From Raphanus sativus (lineage: Eukaryota; Streptophyta; Magnoliopsida; Brassicales; Brassicaceae), in assembly GCF_000801105.2 (NCBI RefSeq), contig NC_079519.1, positions 29,673,288 through 29,737,287 on the forward strand: a stretch of DNA of 64,000 nt, written 5' to 3'. Below, piece after piece: positions 36,672 to 48,479 of this stretch. Position 1 is the first letter of the stretch. Every line of letters starts with the position of its first letter. The notes beneath the pieces were generated by a model. It saw only the letters and a list, made by a program, of their open reading frames with translations. It was not told where the DNA came from and made no database searches. Both the position numbers and the translations under genes were made by a program.

Positions 36672-37815
36672 CACAATAGGCTTCACATTGACCCTACCCT
36701 TCTTAAATATATCATCACCCAAAACACACAGTAAATAAACATTATCACTTGGTAAAGAAACTCAAACAGAGAGACGTGTTTCTACTTTGCTTCGTTCTCA
36801 GATTCTGGAATACAAGGAAGATAACATTTAAGCACAGTGAGCTCTAAAGTTAGGGTTTTTAACAAAAACCCAGAACCATGGATGATTGAATTAAAACGAT
36901 AATCAAAGAAAACAGTTGAATTAAAAGTCATTACCTAAACCCTAAATTCGACAGCCCGAGGTAGAAGATGACGGCAAATTTGAAAAGATCATCAGATGAT
37001 CAACCCTATATATACTCCAACCGATTTCCAAATTAAAAGAATAATCAAACCGGGTTTCTGTAGAACCCGGTTTACATTAATTTTCTCGTCACGAATCTGG
37101 TTTAATATTCCGACCATTTGCATAAACGAATTGATTCATTTATTCGTCTTCCCGACAAGACAGCATAGCTTAGCATTTTTTTTTTCATTACAACAATTTC
37201 AAAAAAAAAAATCAAAACCGGTTCTCTAAGACCCGGTTTAGTATTAAAACCATTTGCAAAAAGAGAATAGATTCAGTTATTATTTGTCTTCCCGACAAGA
37301 TAGCTTAGCATTTTTTTTCTTCATTACAACCACACACAACTTGTTGTTCCGTCTTTGCTCATTCATTGTTTGATTCTCTTCTCTCTCTCTCTCTCTCTCC
37401 GTGGAGATTTCTTTGGTAATGTTTTCTTCCTCAATGTTCTTTCGATCAATCTCTTAAGCATTGATGATGTTCTTCGTCTTGCACCTACTCGATTAACAAA
37501 AGATCGTGCTTTCCGATTCAGTGCATATTTTAATCGAAAGTTTTTAACTTTTCGATACGCTTTTTTTCTCACTTTTCAAAGATTTCAATTTATTTATTTA
37601 TGATCGTGTGATTCTGTGTTTGTTCCATTTTCTCTTTCTTCTTCGATGAACTCGAGGAACTCTGTTATATATATGAAACGATGATCTCTCTCAAACGACG
37701 CCGTATCTTGACTCTGCGTTTGCTTTATATGTGTTTCCCTCCTTCTGATTAAACCAAAAGGCTGAGAAACTTTTACAAGTCCTCTCTTGTTTATTCTCCA
37801 GTGTTGCAGAAAAAG
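36672..37815. promoter_or_regulatory. Divergent PPAN / IPK2-beta promoter and leaders
   Basis: Shared region of about 1.1 kb. On the PPAN side there are two teloboxes (36850-36858 and 36937-36946, AAACCCTAAA type) and a candidate leader donor near 36950. On the IPK2 side a (CT)n leader tract lies at 37380-37399, followed by a donor (TTTG/GTAATG, about 37415) and an acceptor (TTGCAG, 37804-37809) just before the ATG, so a leader intron is likely. A repeated motif (TTCCCGACAAGA...AGCTTAGCATTTTTTTT) occurs at 37149-37185 and 37290-37320. Confidence 0.6.
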
Positions 37816-38679
37816 ATGCTCAAGGTCCCTGAACACCAAGTCGCCGGTCACATCGCCAAAGACGGGAAGCTAGGTCCCCTCGTAGACGACCAAGGCATCT
37901 TCTACAAGCCCCTTCAAGGCGACGCACGCGGCGAAAACGAGGCCAAGTTCTACGAGTCCTTCTCCTCCAACAAGAACGTTCCAGACAACATCCGTGGCTA
38001 CTTCCCTGCGTACCACGGCGTTCAGCTGGTTGAAGCGTCTGACGGATCAGGCCAGCTTCCGCATTTGGCTCTCGAAGACGTCGTCTCCGGTTACGTGAAG
38101 CCTTCTGTTATGGACGTTAAGATCGGGTCTAGGACGTGGTACCCTGATGTGTCGGAAGAGTATTTCAACAAGTGTATAAAGAAAGATAGAGAGACCACCA
38201 CGGTTTCTTTGGGGTTTAGGGTTTCGGGTTTAAAGGTTTTCGACCACGAGGAGTCCGGGTTCTGGAGACCGGACAAGAGGGTCGTTCTGGCCTACAAGGT
38301 TGATGGTGCTAGAACGGCTCTAAGGAAGTTTGTCTCGTCGAACCCGCTCGCTGACTCGGTGGTACCTGACTGTGCATTTGCGTCAGAAGTTTATGGAGGT
38401 TCTAACGGGATCTTGACGCAGCTGTTGGAGCTCAAGGCTTGGTTTGAGACGCAGACGCTTTACCATTTCAACTCTTGCTCGATCTTGATGGTTTATGAGA
38501 ATGATGAATCAGTTGATGATGCGCCAAGGAGGGCGCGAGTGAAGCTGGTGGATTTCGCGCATGTTCTTGATGGAAACGGTGTTATTGATCATAACTTCTT
38601 CGGTGGACTCTGCTCTTTCATTAAGTTCATCAAAGATATAGTTGAGAGCTCAGAGAATTGCTGTGAAAATGGGCACTAA
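37816..38679 (+). CDS. IPK2b: Inositol polyphosphate multikinase beta
   Basis: Phosphorylates Ins(1,4,5)P3 at the 6 and 3 positions and takes part in phytate and inositol-phosphate signalling; nuclear and cytosolic. Single-exon CDS, 287 residues, close to the family length. The start MLKVPEHQVAGHI matches the Arabidopsis N-terminus. The catalytic PxxxDxKxG motif is at 96-104 (PSVMDVKIG), followed by the substrate-loop region TTVSLGFRVSG. SSLLF-like family positions are represented by SCSILMVYEND, and the DFAH motif by KLVDFAHVLDGNGV near the C-terminus. No break. A leader intron probably ends at 37809. Confidence 0.96.
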   Translation: MLKVPEHQVAGHIAKDGKLGPLVDDQGIFYKPLQGDARGENEAKFYESFSSNKNVPDNIRGYFPAYHGVQLVEASDGSGQLPHLALEDVVSGYVKPSVMDVKIGSRTWYPDVSEEYFNKCIKKDRETTTVSLGFRVSGLKVFDHEESGFWRPDKRVVLAYKVDGARTALRKFVSSNPLADSVVPDCAFASEVYGGSNGILTQLLELKAWFETQTLYHFNSCSILMVYENDESVDDAPRRARVKLVDFAHVLDGNGVIDHNFFGGLCSFIKFIKDIVESSENCCENGH

Positions 38680-39093
38680 GGGACTTGTATGTTTTTTCTT
38701 TAAATAAATGTCCGGTTCTTCCTTCCTTGGGGCTAACTGTGTTTGGACATAAGATTTGTTGTGTCTCCTTTGAATTGTATAATTTGGTTATGCCCTACTA
38801 AACCAAACCATTGTACTGTACTTCTTCATATGAGTTTTAATGAAGTTTCCATGGAAGTAAAAGCTTGAAGGAGTAACAATGTTAAACACCAGTAAGTTGA
38901 AGAATCACTGATCAGTGAAAAGTATTACTCAAAAAGCTACTAAGTAGTATATGGAGAGTGTTTTATCTAATAACAATTATATAACAACTTCATTTTGTGT
39001 GTATATACAGATGAAAGGATACAGTTCTCATTATTCATCAGTACATACAATGTTTAAGTTACAATGACAAATAGGTTTCTTGGAGAAGTGGAA
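38680..39093. other. IPK2-beta / OR convergent 3' region
   Basis: 3' UTRs of IPK2-beta (plus) and OR (minus). Nothing else recognised. Confidence 0.5.
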
Positions 39094-40953
39094 TCAAAGG
39101 AAAGGATCGATACGAGGGTCGTGCTCGCTAGCCATAGCCATCCCTGTGCACAGACATGTCGGACACATCACCTGAACAACAGCAAACACATACACAACTT
39201 ATCATCCACATCTTTGGTTTTTGGCCTTTGGGCCTTTAGGTTTTATGGTTATATATACCTTTCCAGCACCAGAACAGTTTGAACATCTTTCGGTTTTGGA
39301 TGTTGACACAGAATGATTCCCTCCAGCAATAGCTGAGACCGGTTCAGCTACAATAAGAGCACCTGTGCTAGAGCAACGAGCACATGCTAGATACCCTGCG
39401 TTATTACATAAAGAAAAGTTATTAAAAAAACCAAAAAAAAAATCTAAATCTCTTTATGAACACACAAGCAGAGTGGGAAGAAGCATTAATAACCAGTTCC
39501 TAGACAGTATTTGCATCTCTTGTGCTCTTGCTGCTTCACGTTGTTGACTTCAACTACCATCAAAGCTGAGATCACACCAACAGCTCCTCCGGAGAAGGAC
39601 GCTACTATTGGGTCTACTTGACTGGTCATCATTCAAGTGAGAAACACACACAAGAAGAGTTAAGCATCTTTTTCTATAAAGCCGCAACATGCATATATAT
39701 GAAGAGATGTTATTAAACCTCAATTGCATAGGTAGATGAAGGCTTTGAATGAAATCTTTATATGACGTGCCTCCTATACCTAGCTTCAGCTCTAGCTGCA
39801 GAAGTTACAAATCAAAACTATATTACATAAATCAAAAGTAATACTCATACTCCCTCGGTTTCAAAAAGATATGAGTTTTAGAATTTTCACACATATTAAA
39901 GAAGATTTATTAATAATCAGGTAATTGTTTTTTTTGTTATTGACTATTTACCTATAACATTCAATAAACACAAATATCTTTTTTGAAGTTTATAATTTAC
40001 CATTAAATAATACATTGAAAATGTAAAAAATATATATATTTGAAACAAAATTTTCTTTTAATACATGGATCTTTTCGAAAAGGAGGGAGTATATGCCAAT
40101 CTTGAAGCAAAGGGGCTTACAGTAGGAGCTAGTAGGCCACCAAATAGGATGATCCCAGCGATGAGTGAGAAGCAAGTTGCGTAATACACTCTCAAATTGG
40201 CAGCAGTCTAGCAGCAAAATGAAAATGTGTTTATGATCAATACAAAACACACAAAACCCTCTAAAGAAACTGTTTAAATACTTTACCAATGGAGGCAAGA
40301 ATGGGATAAAGGACGGGAAGTTAGGTAACTCGTGTTCTTGCTCTTCGTCTACGATGCCAAGCTCTGTGTTTCTAATCCTTTGTTGTATTCTTAGCCTCCG
40401 TACCTATAGATAGATAAGGAGAAGACAGTTATAGAAACTAATTAATAAACTAAAAGGTTTCCCACTTTAAAGAAACTTAAAACCTCTTCCATGTGCAAGA
40501 AGATCTTGTTTCGTCGGCTTCTAATGTTATCTTGAATCTCTTGCAATTGCATTTTGGCAAAGTCCTGTACTGTTTCAGGTCCTTCTATGATACAAAAGCT
40601 GCACCAAAATTAAACAAATTTAGAAACTTTAAAACGATCATATTCCAAAAAATAGAAACTTCAACGAGCTCATAGAACAGAACAGAACAGAACGGAACGA
40701 TTGAACTCCAAAGTCTGTAGCTTTACGGATTCAACTCTCGTGGGCAGACCAAAAACATCGATTTAAAGGATTACCCGGCAGCGAATTTGTCGGAGGAGTC
40801 AGAATCGAGAGAGGAAGAGTCTGAGTCCAAGGCCGTGAAACGCCATCTCAGCCTTCGATTTGGCCTAAGTGAAGATAGCTTCGACACTGAAAAACGGGAG
40901 CCGTACGGATCAGGTGGGTAGGAAACAGACAAGATCCTACCCAAACAAGACAT
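39094..40953 (-). CDS. OR: ORANGE protein, carotenoid regulator
   Basis: Plastid membrane protein with a DnaJ-type Cys-rich domain. It stabilises phytoene synthase and promotes chromoplast development. Exons (complement): 40775-40953, 40484-40598, 40287-40403, 40121-40207, 39719-39795, 39494-39621, 39259-39395, 39094-39171; all in frame, 305 residues (Arabidopsis 307). An Arg/Ser-rich transit peptide precedes FCIIEGPETVQDFAKMQLQ. Two membrane segments lie at about 143-165 and 196-217. The C-terminus has CxxCxGxG-type repeats (CKYCLGTG, CARCSSTG, CSNCSGAG, CPTCLCTG). The segment RSRRNKIF keeps arginine where, by my alignment from memory, the carotenoid-raising 'golden' substitution occurs, so this looks wild type. 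The ATG at 40953 was chosen; no ATG lies further upstream in frame. A Stowaway MITE sits in intron 4. Confidence 0.96.
39850..40089. mobile_element. Stowaway-like MITE in OR intron 4
   Basis: Inverted termini CTCCCTCGGTTTCAAAAAG and CTTTTCGAAAAGGAGGGAG, flanked by TA on both sides (39848-39849, 40090-40091). 240 bp, AT-rich, non-coding. Same terminal type as 10829-11060 and 56956-57208. Confidence 0.85.
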
Positions 40954-41332
40954 GGTTTCCAAGTCTTCAGCAGAAGTTCAATCAGTTTGCCTGTTCTTTT
41001 ATGTGTGTGTGGTGATCGTTTTGGTCGTACAGTGAGAAATCAGAAATCGAGACCGAGAGAGAGAGAGAGATTACTCTGTTCATGAACTGTGTGTTGACAA
41101 GGGTTTTTGGTACGTGGCGAGGTATTAGTGGCTGTTGTATTTGTTTATTTGACACTTGTTTTATTTTTGGTAGGTTTAGATAAACATATAAACTTTGTTT
41201 TCAGAAAACTTGTGGTGCCAGGATATTTTTGCACTTGTTTTATTATTTTTAGTAGGTCCAAATAAATAAATAAAATGTTTTTGTTGTTATGGATAATCCA
41301 TGCATATTAACTCTACCGGTCAATCAATGAGC
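40954..41332. promoter_or_regulatory. OR leader and promoter
   Basis: Upstream of the OR start. Contains a (GA)n tract at 41056-41071, a common Brassicaceae leader feature on the minus-strand gene. No other gene. Confidence 0.45.
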
Positions 41333-41952
41333 TAGGCCTGAACATATTTCCGAAATCTGAAATTTCGAACCGGTGCCAATCTGAAAATCGGGTTTCGAGT
41401 CGGATCTTAATATGATATCCGATTAGGTGTGCTTTCATTTGTGTTTTAGGTACTAGATTGGATCGGATATTACTCGAGATCCGAATGACTACTCGACATA
41501 TCCTAATTTTAATTTATAGACTTATTAAATAAATGTAGGTTTTAATTGCTTCAAGACTGATTTTATTTTTTGTGAATTCATTCTAAGTATGTTTTATTTA
41601 ATTTCAGAGTTCTGATATATATAGATCTTATTCTTTTATAATTGATTCGATATTTGGATAAGTAACTGGAAGTGTTGTAAACGAGCCTTGTTTGTCTAAT
41701 TGATTCGATATTTGGATAAGTCGGATAAAAAACACCCATTTTATTCAGATAAAAACAACTAAATCTGAACCAAAATCGATTTTTCTAGGTTTCTTTAGAT
41801 ATATCTGGAATTATTCAGATCCAACAAGTACCGAACCGAATCTGATCCAAATTTTATAAATACCCAATCGATACTATTTTACATATCTGAAATATCTGAG
41901 ACTCTAGATATCCTATCCGAACCCGATCGGGCCATCCGAATGTCCGTGCCTA
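41333..41952. mobile_element. hAT-like MITE with 8-bp target duplication
   Basis: Starts TAGGCCTGAACAT and ends ATGTCCGTGCCTA, imperfect inverted termini, flanked by an 8-bp duplication CAATGAGC (41325-41332 and 41953-41960). The interior is full of TTCGG/ATCCGA motifs. 620 bp, no coding. Related sequence lies inside 12140-13012. Confidence 0.82.
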
Positions 41953-41960
41953 CAATGAGC

Positions 41961-44900
41961 TCCTTTGATTATCTTATGCGAGGATTAAAAACAGAAGTGG
42001 GCCGGGTCGAATTATACTACCTGTTTTAGTGGGTTGTAAACATTTTTTCTAGCTTAGAAAGCCTTGTTTTCTTTTGACATCCTTATAAGGCCTATTGTCA
42101 AATGCTCTTTTCGATATAAGATGATCATATGTTGTTGATCCCCCAAAAAAACTTGTACTATTTTTATAGGAAACAATGCCAATATTATCTACTTCACAGT
42201 TACAACTTACAATAATGTTTCAAGAAAAAGAAAACTAGGCGTCTATATGAGAAAAATGAAAACACATGCATAATATACTTTTCAGTTTTATTTTAAATTG
42301 TTATTGTGCCTATTTCAACTAATCAAAAATATTGTCCAAATACATCTGCAACAGATGATCTGTTTTAAGATGGTATATATAAATCACATAAATTGTCCAA
42401 TAAAACTTAAAACTGCAACATGACAAGTTTCATATAGGCATTCACACGTAGTTCTAACTATGTATGTAATATTGGGGGATTTGAGTGGAAACAGTAGTGT
42501 CTAGTGAGGTCCAGCACGTGACAAAAGGTAAGGCTCACATAATGTTGTTTTGTTAGGAACCTATGCACCCAATCGAGACTTTAAAATGTACACTTATTAT
42601 TTAACAAATTATATGCATAATACTTAATTAATATAAATTATTGAAAAGTTTAAATAATAACTGTAATATTGTTGATGTAGGTGATGAATCCAACGAAAAT
42701 TAAAGAAGAGAGAACTGCATCATATAAAATATTGCACAACTTTAATAAAAATGTTGTTATAGCTGAGTATAAATTAATTTAAAATGACTAACTTATTAAA
42801 AATATTGAAAGTTTATAATGCTCATGAATATATTTATATGCATATATAAATACTACTTATGTAACTATGTTATATATTGTTTGTCGGCACATAAGCTTAT
42901 ATATATGAGACATTTTTTTGTAAGAAAATTACATGGATTGGATGGATCGGTCCGGATTTGCCAACCTGCTCACTCCACTACACAAGTTGATCCATTCACA
43001 TCACATATACGTAATCCACTTTCTAGATATTTTGAAACAAACTGGAGGAATGTTGTAAGAAACACTATGTGAACCCGTATTAGTATCCAGTAGTTTGAAT
43101 CTAGGTAGTGAGCTTTCAGATATTTTTGGGTCCGTTATATGTATGTATATGTATAACAATATAGATTATGAATATGAATATTCGATCATATCCTAAAAGA
43201 GACATAACATATGGTAGAGTTGCTCCACCGTAGGAAGTTGTGCGTGTGGACCGCTTCACCGTTGAAATTATGTTAAAAGTTTCCATCATTCTTTTTTGCA
43301 GAACAAAAGTTTCCATCATTAGGTGTTCAACAAAAAAAAGTTTCCATCATAAAAAAAGGATCCTTTAGATATTTCTTAGATCCAAAAATTTCGAGTAGCA
43401 CTTAATTAAATCGTTGCATGGGATGATAAAATTAGTGTAAAACTTGTGGATTAGTGTAAAATTGTAGAATGGATAGGTTGATACAATCACTATATTATAA
43501 ATACAGTTAGTGTAAAACCATAAGCATCAGAAAAAATAACAAAACTACCGTAGATATCAATTACAGAAAATACGAAATAAATTGTTCTTTTCTATAAATG
43601 TATTTTTTCAGATCACTGAAATTAACAATTTATATGTGTGTTCCATTTACTAAGTTAGTATACTATATTTTTGCTGCACGTACCAAATGAATCGGTCTAC
43701 AAAGTTGATTTGGCCTGTTTTCATGTCACCAAATTTATGTTTTATTGCCTCTGCATCTAAGTTTTACTTCTTGAATACTATCTAGTTTCTACACACACGT
43801 TTTAATTCATACTTGCGAAGTGATATCATACAAAAAGACCTTTACAAAACACCGAGCTTAATATAAGCAATTTTTATGAATAAACCTAAATGATGTAGGG
43901 CCATATGATGACCTCTTACATATGTAATAGATCACGTCCTATAATTATAGTTAAATAATAAAGTCATACATGAACAAGCTTGAATAGTTTCTTGATTCTA
44001 GTGTTTGAATTTAAGTTATGTCTTAGAAAAAGTATAGACCATTTGAACTTGATATAGCAAATAAATGTTAGTTTGGATGTTTTCTAATTTAGTTCGATGA
44101 GTCAGTCGATAAGACCCTAGGTAATTTATCGTAATCTGGTTCGCTCATCATTGTTCGATTATTCTGAGAATTTGATCGAAAAAACATTCATTAAACCTGA
44201 ACTTACCACACAAATCATTACAATATAGACTTAAGAGGCCATTTAATCAATTAAATCAGCGGATATATTGGCCTCTCGTGGTACAAAGAAAAATTCGATA
44301 TCAGAAAATATAGAGGATAAATAAACGATGTATCGTACAAAAATCCAATAGATCAAAAGCCTTTTTTTCAAAAAAAAAAATCCAATAGATCGCTTTGACT
44401 AATTAATTATAATGATGAACTAGTGGTTTTCTACAATTATCAATGGTGTTGATGTGTATAGCTTTGTTTTATGGATGTATTTTTGTTGTAGTGATGATGA
44501 TAATGCAGAACATTTCATAATCACAAGCCGTAATTGGTAAAAAAAACATAACTGGAAATGGCGTTAACGCGTCTTAAATTGTTGAAGATAACATTTTCTA
44601 CTTTAAAGAAACTCAAGTAGCTCAGTAATACCAAACATCTAATCATTTCTTTTGATATTTTGACATATTTTAATGCCGACTTTAGTTAAGAAAATAAAGA
44701 TAATCTATATGATTAGTTATGGTAATTGATATTTAAAACAAAAAGGTAAGAAAATTCACAGCTTGTGGCTTCATGATTGATCATCTTATTATATTGTTAG
44801 GGCGGTGGTGCCTATTTACAGTTGATAACTACCTCTTTACGTGAAATATTATATAACCAAAAATGTAAAGCTCAACATGTGTAGGAGATACATTTGCAAT

Positions 44901-45055
44901 GTATTTTTTCTTCTTTTTACCTGTTTTTCCTCTGAAAATAAAAGTTCTTTTAAAAAAAATATCAGAAAGGGTGGGTTGTCCCATCTCTGCATCCCACACT
45001 ATGAAACCCACTTGTCACTGACCGTTGTCTATCAGCAGTGCTTCATATTGTTGCC
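41961..45055. other. Intergenic, gene-poor
   Basis: AT-rich, no supported gene. A 14-bp motif AAAGTTTCCATCAT recurs three times between 43276 and 43350. In Arabidopsis At5g61680-61750 lie elsewhere in this neighbourhood; none is seen. Confidence 0.45.
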
Positions 45056-45063
45056 TATATAAA
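45056..45063 (+). promoter_or_regulatory. TATA box of the glycine-rich protein gene
   Basis: TATATAAA, 94-101 bases before the ATG at 45157, a normal distance for a plant gene with a leader of about 70 bases. Confidence 0.6.
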
Positions 45064-45156
45064 TGGTGCGAGAAGCTTTATTACAATAACTTCATAGCAA
45101 AACAAGATTTAGAAGTAAAAGAACATATATAAAAAACGTACCAACAAAATTAGAAA

Positions 45157-45582
45157 ATGATCAAAGGGCTCTTATTGGTTTTGTTCTTATTAATTACTGT
45201 CAAGACTTCCGTTTCTCGTCCATTAGCATGGTCAAAAGGTAACATGTCACCAGGCCAAAACACCCAAGGGGAAAGTGGGTCGGGCCGTGGGCCTAACTGG
45301 GAGTACAATTGGGGTTGGGGTTCTGCTCCTGGATCCGGATGGGGTTACGGGTCAGGCTCAGGTAGATCTCCCACGGGTTGGGGAAGAGGATCCGGATATG
45401 GGTATGGGTCTGGATCTGGATCAGGTAGCGGATATGGGTACGGTTCCGGAGGTGGAGGAGCACGTGGTGGTGGGTATGGTTATGGAAGCGGAAATGGTCG
45501 GTCTGGAGGTGGTGGTGGTGGTAGTGGTGGTGATAATGGTGAAGTTGCCGCTTTGGGCCACGGTGGTAAGTCTCATCCGTGA
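45157..45582 (+). CDS. Secreted glycine-rich protein
   Basis: 141 residues, single exon. A signal peptide (MIKGLLLVLFLLITVKTS, cleavage around 20-25) is followed by a Gly/Ser/Tyr/Trp-rich body with GSGYGYGSG, GWGYGSGSG and poly-Gly runs. This composition is that of class I cell-wall glycine-rich proteins, which are structural or wall-associated. The order in the block points to At5g61660. The repeat unit is G(W/Y)GxGSG; no cysteine and no RNA-recognition motif are present. An overlapping frame (45275-45613) is a shadow of the repeat. Confidence 0.88.
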   Translation: MIKGLLLVLFLLITVKTSVSRPLAWSKGNMSPGQNTQGESGSGRGPNWEYNWGWGSAPGSGWGYGSGSGRSPTGWGRGSGYGYGSGSGSGSGYGYGSGGGGARGGGYGYGSGNGRSGGGGGGSGGDNGEVAALGHGGKSHP

Positions 45583-46533
45583 TGATAATAAGCTTGTAAT
45601 TCTCCCAACTTAAAAGGTTTTCGGAGTAGTTTAAGTGTTTGAAATATCAAGGTTATTAGGCTTGGTACCCTTTTTAAATGTAACTTCCTTTGTCTTGTAT
45701 GCTTAAAATATGGTATGGATTATGTGGTCGACATATCTTATGAATGTCTTTGCATGTGTGATATCCTTTAGTGTATTTGTATGTATCCAGACGGGTGTTT
45801 AGATAATCAAAAGAAAACATATTCTAGGTTAGAAACTTGCACCGGTTTTAACAGTTTTTGTATTCGAATGGGAATTTAATGTATTCTGCATGTTATCATT
45901 GAGAGTCTTTAACCTATCAGATGGTCATTTAAAGAGAGGAATGACAATTAATTATTTGCTGCATGGATATCTATATTATTAAAGTCGAAACACTTTTTCA
46001 AAACAAATTTTTATTTAACATAATAATTACAGCTTATACCACTTAATAATTATTAATTAATTAATTACAAAATATTTATTTTGTTAGATTATTCTCTAAC
46101 CAAAATTATCTTTATTCTCTAACCAAACTTGCTATTATTCTCTAATTAATTTTTACAATAAAATTAAACAGATTTATTCGAAAATGACATACTATAAATG
46201 TTATATCACATACTAAATATAAACTATAAATATTTTATTAAAGAATAAATTATTTTTCAAATAGCTAACTAATTTAATGATTGATATTATTCACACATAT
46301 ATTTGAATTGTAAGAATGAAATAATTAAATTTTATTTTTATATTTCCCTCAAAAAAATATAGAAAAAAATATCTGGCCTATAAAAAATTAGAGACATATT
46401 TATCTATTTTATTGAAACATACGTAAATTTTATTTGTCATAAAATATTCTATTTTAGAAAATAAATTTATTTTATAATTTTATGAGATATTCCACATGAA
46501 TATGTTCGAATTTATTAGAGTGCCTTAAGCTAC
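45583..46533. other. GRP 3' region and AT-rich spacer
   Basis: The GRP 3' UTR, then very AT-rich DNA. A Helitron-like 5' end (TCTATATTATTAAAG at 45970) is visible, but no matching 3' end was found. Confidence 0.4.
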
Positions 46534-46708
46534 TTAAATAGCTGGGTTCGGATAACGAGCCATACATTCGGCTTCTGTAACAAAACATGTTAACTTTTTT
46601 TCCCGGTGCGTCATTACAGCAAAAACAATCCATTCCAGGTTTTTTACATGCAGGTCCCGGAGAAAGAAATTGCTGCACTTTCTCTTGAATTCTAAACCAT
46701 CTGCATTT
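46534..46708 (-). pseudogene. PCP-B-like cysteine-rich peptide, broken exon 2
   Basis: Read on the minus strand after an acceptor-like TTAG, one frame gives NADGLEFKRKCSNF. A second gives SPGPACKKPGMDCFCCNDAP, and the first returns with KLTCFVTEAECMARYPN before TAA. Together they reproduce the layout of the second exon of the intact PCP-B gene at 47695-48058 (GLE..K..C...CxCC...C.....EC), but two frameshifts break it. One of them lies in an AAAAAAA run. No signal-peptide exon was found upstream. It is inverted relative to the intact gene. Confidence 0.65.
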
Positions 46709-47694
46709 CTAACTATATAAAGAAATATGATTAAACCGAGAATTTAACAGTATGTGCATAGTTGCAATGTCAATGATGATAAAATGATTGAAAATAGAAT
46801 ATCTTGTATGTATTGTACATATATAAAAAATATGTAAGAACAATTTTAATTACTACTATAGTATCTAGAATTAGTTCTAAATCAAATAAAATTATTATTT
46901 TAATAAAAATAATTAATAAATTTATTGTAAATCTTTAAAATAGAGTAAGGCATCTATACATTAACAAATGTTATTAAAGGTCTTAAAATAATATCTCATA
47001 ATATCCTAAATAAAGTATATTGTTTCTCTCTTCTCATTTTTTATTACATAGATATTCATTGAATTTTATGGATGAAATTTCTCTAATTGGCTATGCATTC
47101 ATTATATAGTTTAGTTATTTTAGTTTTCCTATCCATAAGTAATAATTTAAATAAAAATGATTTTTATTATAATATTTTATCTTCTTGAAGAATATTTTAA
47201 GGGATTATGTATCTCATGAAGGCAAAGTTTTAATAGCTTTTAAACCTTTTTATATTTTTTAACAAAAAATATTTGATCCTGTGTAAAATAAAATAAATAA
47301 GTAAACCATACAATGAATGCATAAGTAATTAGAGAAACTTAATCCATAAAATTCAATGAATATTTAAGAAAAAAAAAAGAGGGAGACAAAAAATTATTTT
47401 ATTCAAGATATTATGATATATTATTTAAGAATTTTAATTAAATTTATTATGTATAGATTGCTTAATCTATCTTAAACATTCAAATTAAATTAATTAGTTG
47501 TTTTTTACTAAAATAATAATCATATATGATTAAAATCCCCTTTTAGATACTAGAGTAATAATGTTGGTCTCACATATATATATATGATATAGTCTCTATT
47601 TTACATCAGTAGGAAATACAACCATCAGAGAGTAAACAAGTAGGAAATATAAAATCAGATAGTAAACCATCGTTTATAGAAAAGTATTACGATA
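46709..47694. other. Spacer between PCP-B relic and PCP-B gene
   Basis: Very AT-rich with no supported gene. A stretch near 47031-47100 is partly repeated in inverse orientation near 47321-47375. An AT-rich TATA-like run at 47571-47584 lies about 115 bases before the PCP-B ATG. Confidence 0.45.
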
Positions 47695-48058
47695 ATGTTA
47701 TCATCACATTTTGCTATCATGTATTTCATCATGATTTTTCTCGTTCTTTTATATCAATGTATGTACAATACAATGATTCATATATAAAAGACACTCTACT
47801 TTCGATCATTTATCATCAAAAACATGCAACTATGCATATAATATTATATTAATTCTCATTTTTTAAAATGCTATTTTTCTTATAGCGGGAGATGCATATG
47901 GTCTAGAAGCAAAAGCAAGACGGTGCCTCTCTGTAGAATGTTCCTTACCAAGAGTAGGAAGATATTGTGCTTGTTGTGTCCAAGGAGAGAAAACACTAAA
48001 ATGTTGGGTTAAGAAAGAAGAATGTATGGCTGCTTGCAAGAAGCTCACAGCTCGTTGA
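47695..48058 (+). CDS. PCP-Ba: PCP-B-type pollen coat cysteine-rich peptide
   Basis: Small secreted peptide of the PCP-B/ESF1-like group; Arabidopsis PCP-Bs are pollen-coat signals that promote pollen hydration on the stigma. Exons 47695-47758 and 47886-48058 (donor CAAT/GTATGT, acceptor CTTATAG), 78 residues. Exon 1 encodes a hydrophobic signal peptide (MLSSHFAIMYFIMIFLVLLY). The mature part has eight cysteines in the family order: RRCLSVECSL, GRYCACCV, LKCWVKKEEC, MAACKK. The intron falls at the signal/mature boundary, as usual for the group. Position in the block matches At5g61605 (PCP-B-alpha). The opposite-strand frame here is a shadow. Confidence 0.85.
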
Positions 48059-48479
48059 GTGGCTTAAGAAACTTTGAAGGATTTAGAACATATTCATGTA
48101 AATATTTCAATAAAATTGTTATAACATTATAAAATAAAGATTTTAATAAACTATTTCTTTTGTGTTCGAAAGAAAAAAAACTATTACTTTGGATATATAT
48201 ATACACACACACGTATCTACCTAAATCTACTTACATATGATAACAAACTTATGTAATAGAAAAAAATAGAATGATATTTGTCGTAATTATGTATTTGTGT
48301 TCCATACCATTAATTAACAAGCTTCGACATGCATTTTTTATCTTTTTATTTTTTTCAATTTATCTTCTTGATCTGTTCTTATTGATCATAGTCTTCGTCA
48401 CACTTCCACACATACACATAGAAACAAAGATCAAGAAGGTTATTTAGGAGCGGATGGTATAACTCTATTTGTTTTAAAT
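48059..48479. other. Intergenic
   Basis: PCP-B 3' region and AT-rich spacer with a short CA run near 48206. No gene. Confidence 0.4.

Noticed and set aside
45275..45613. Second plus-strand frame over the glycine-rich protein
   Set aside because: The Gly-repeat nucleotide composition keeps the other frame open; it has no signal peptide and a Val/Met/Asp-rich nonsense composition.
45970..46533. Helitron-like 5' end TCTATATTATTAAAG
   Set aside because: No 3' hairpin plus CTAG/CTRR was found downstream within a reasonable distance, and AT-rich DNA produces such starts by chance.
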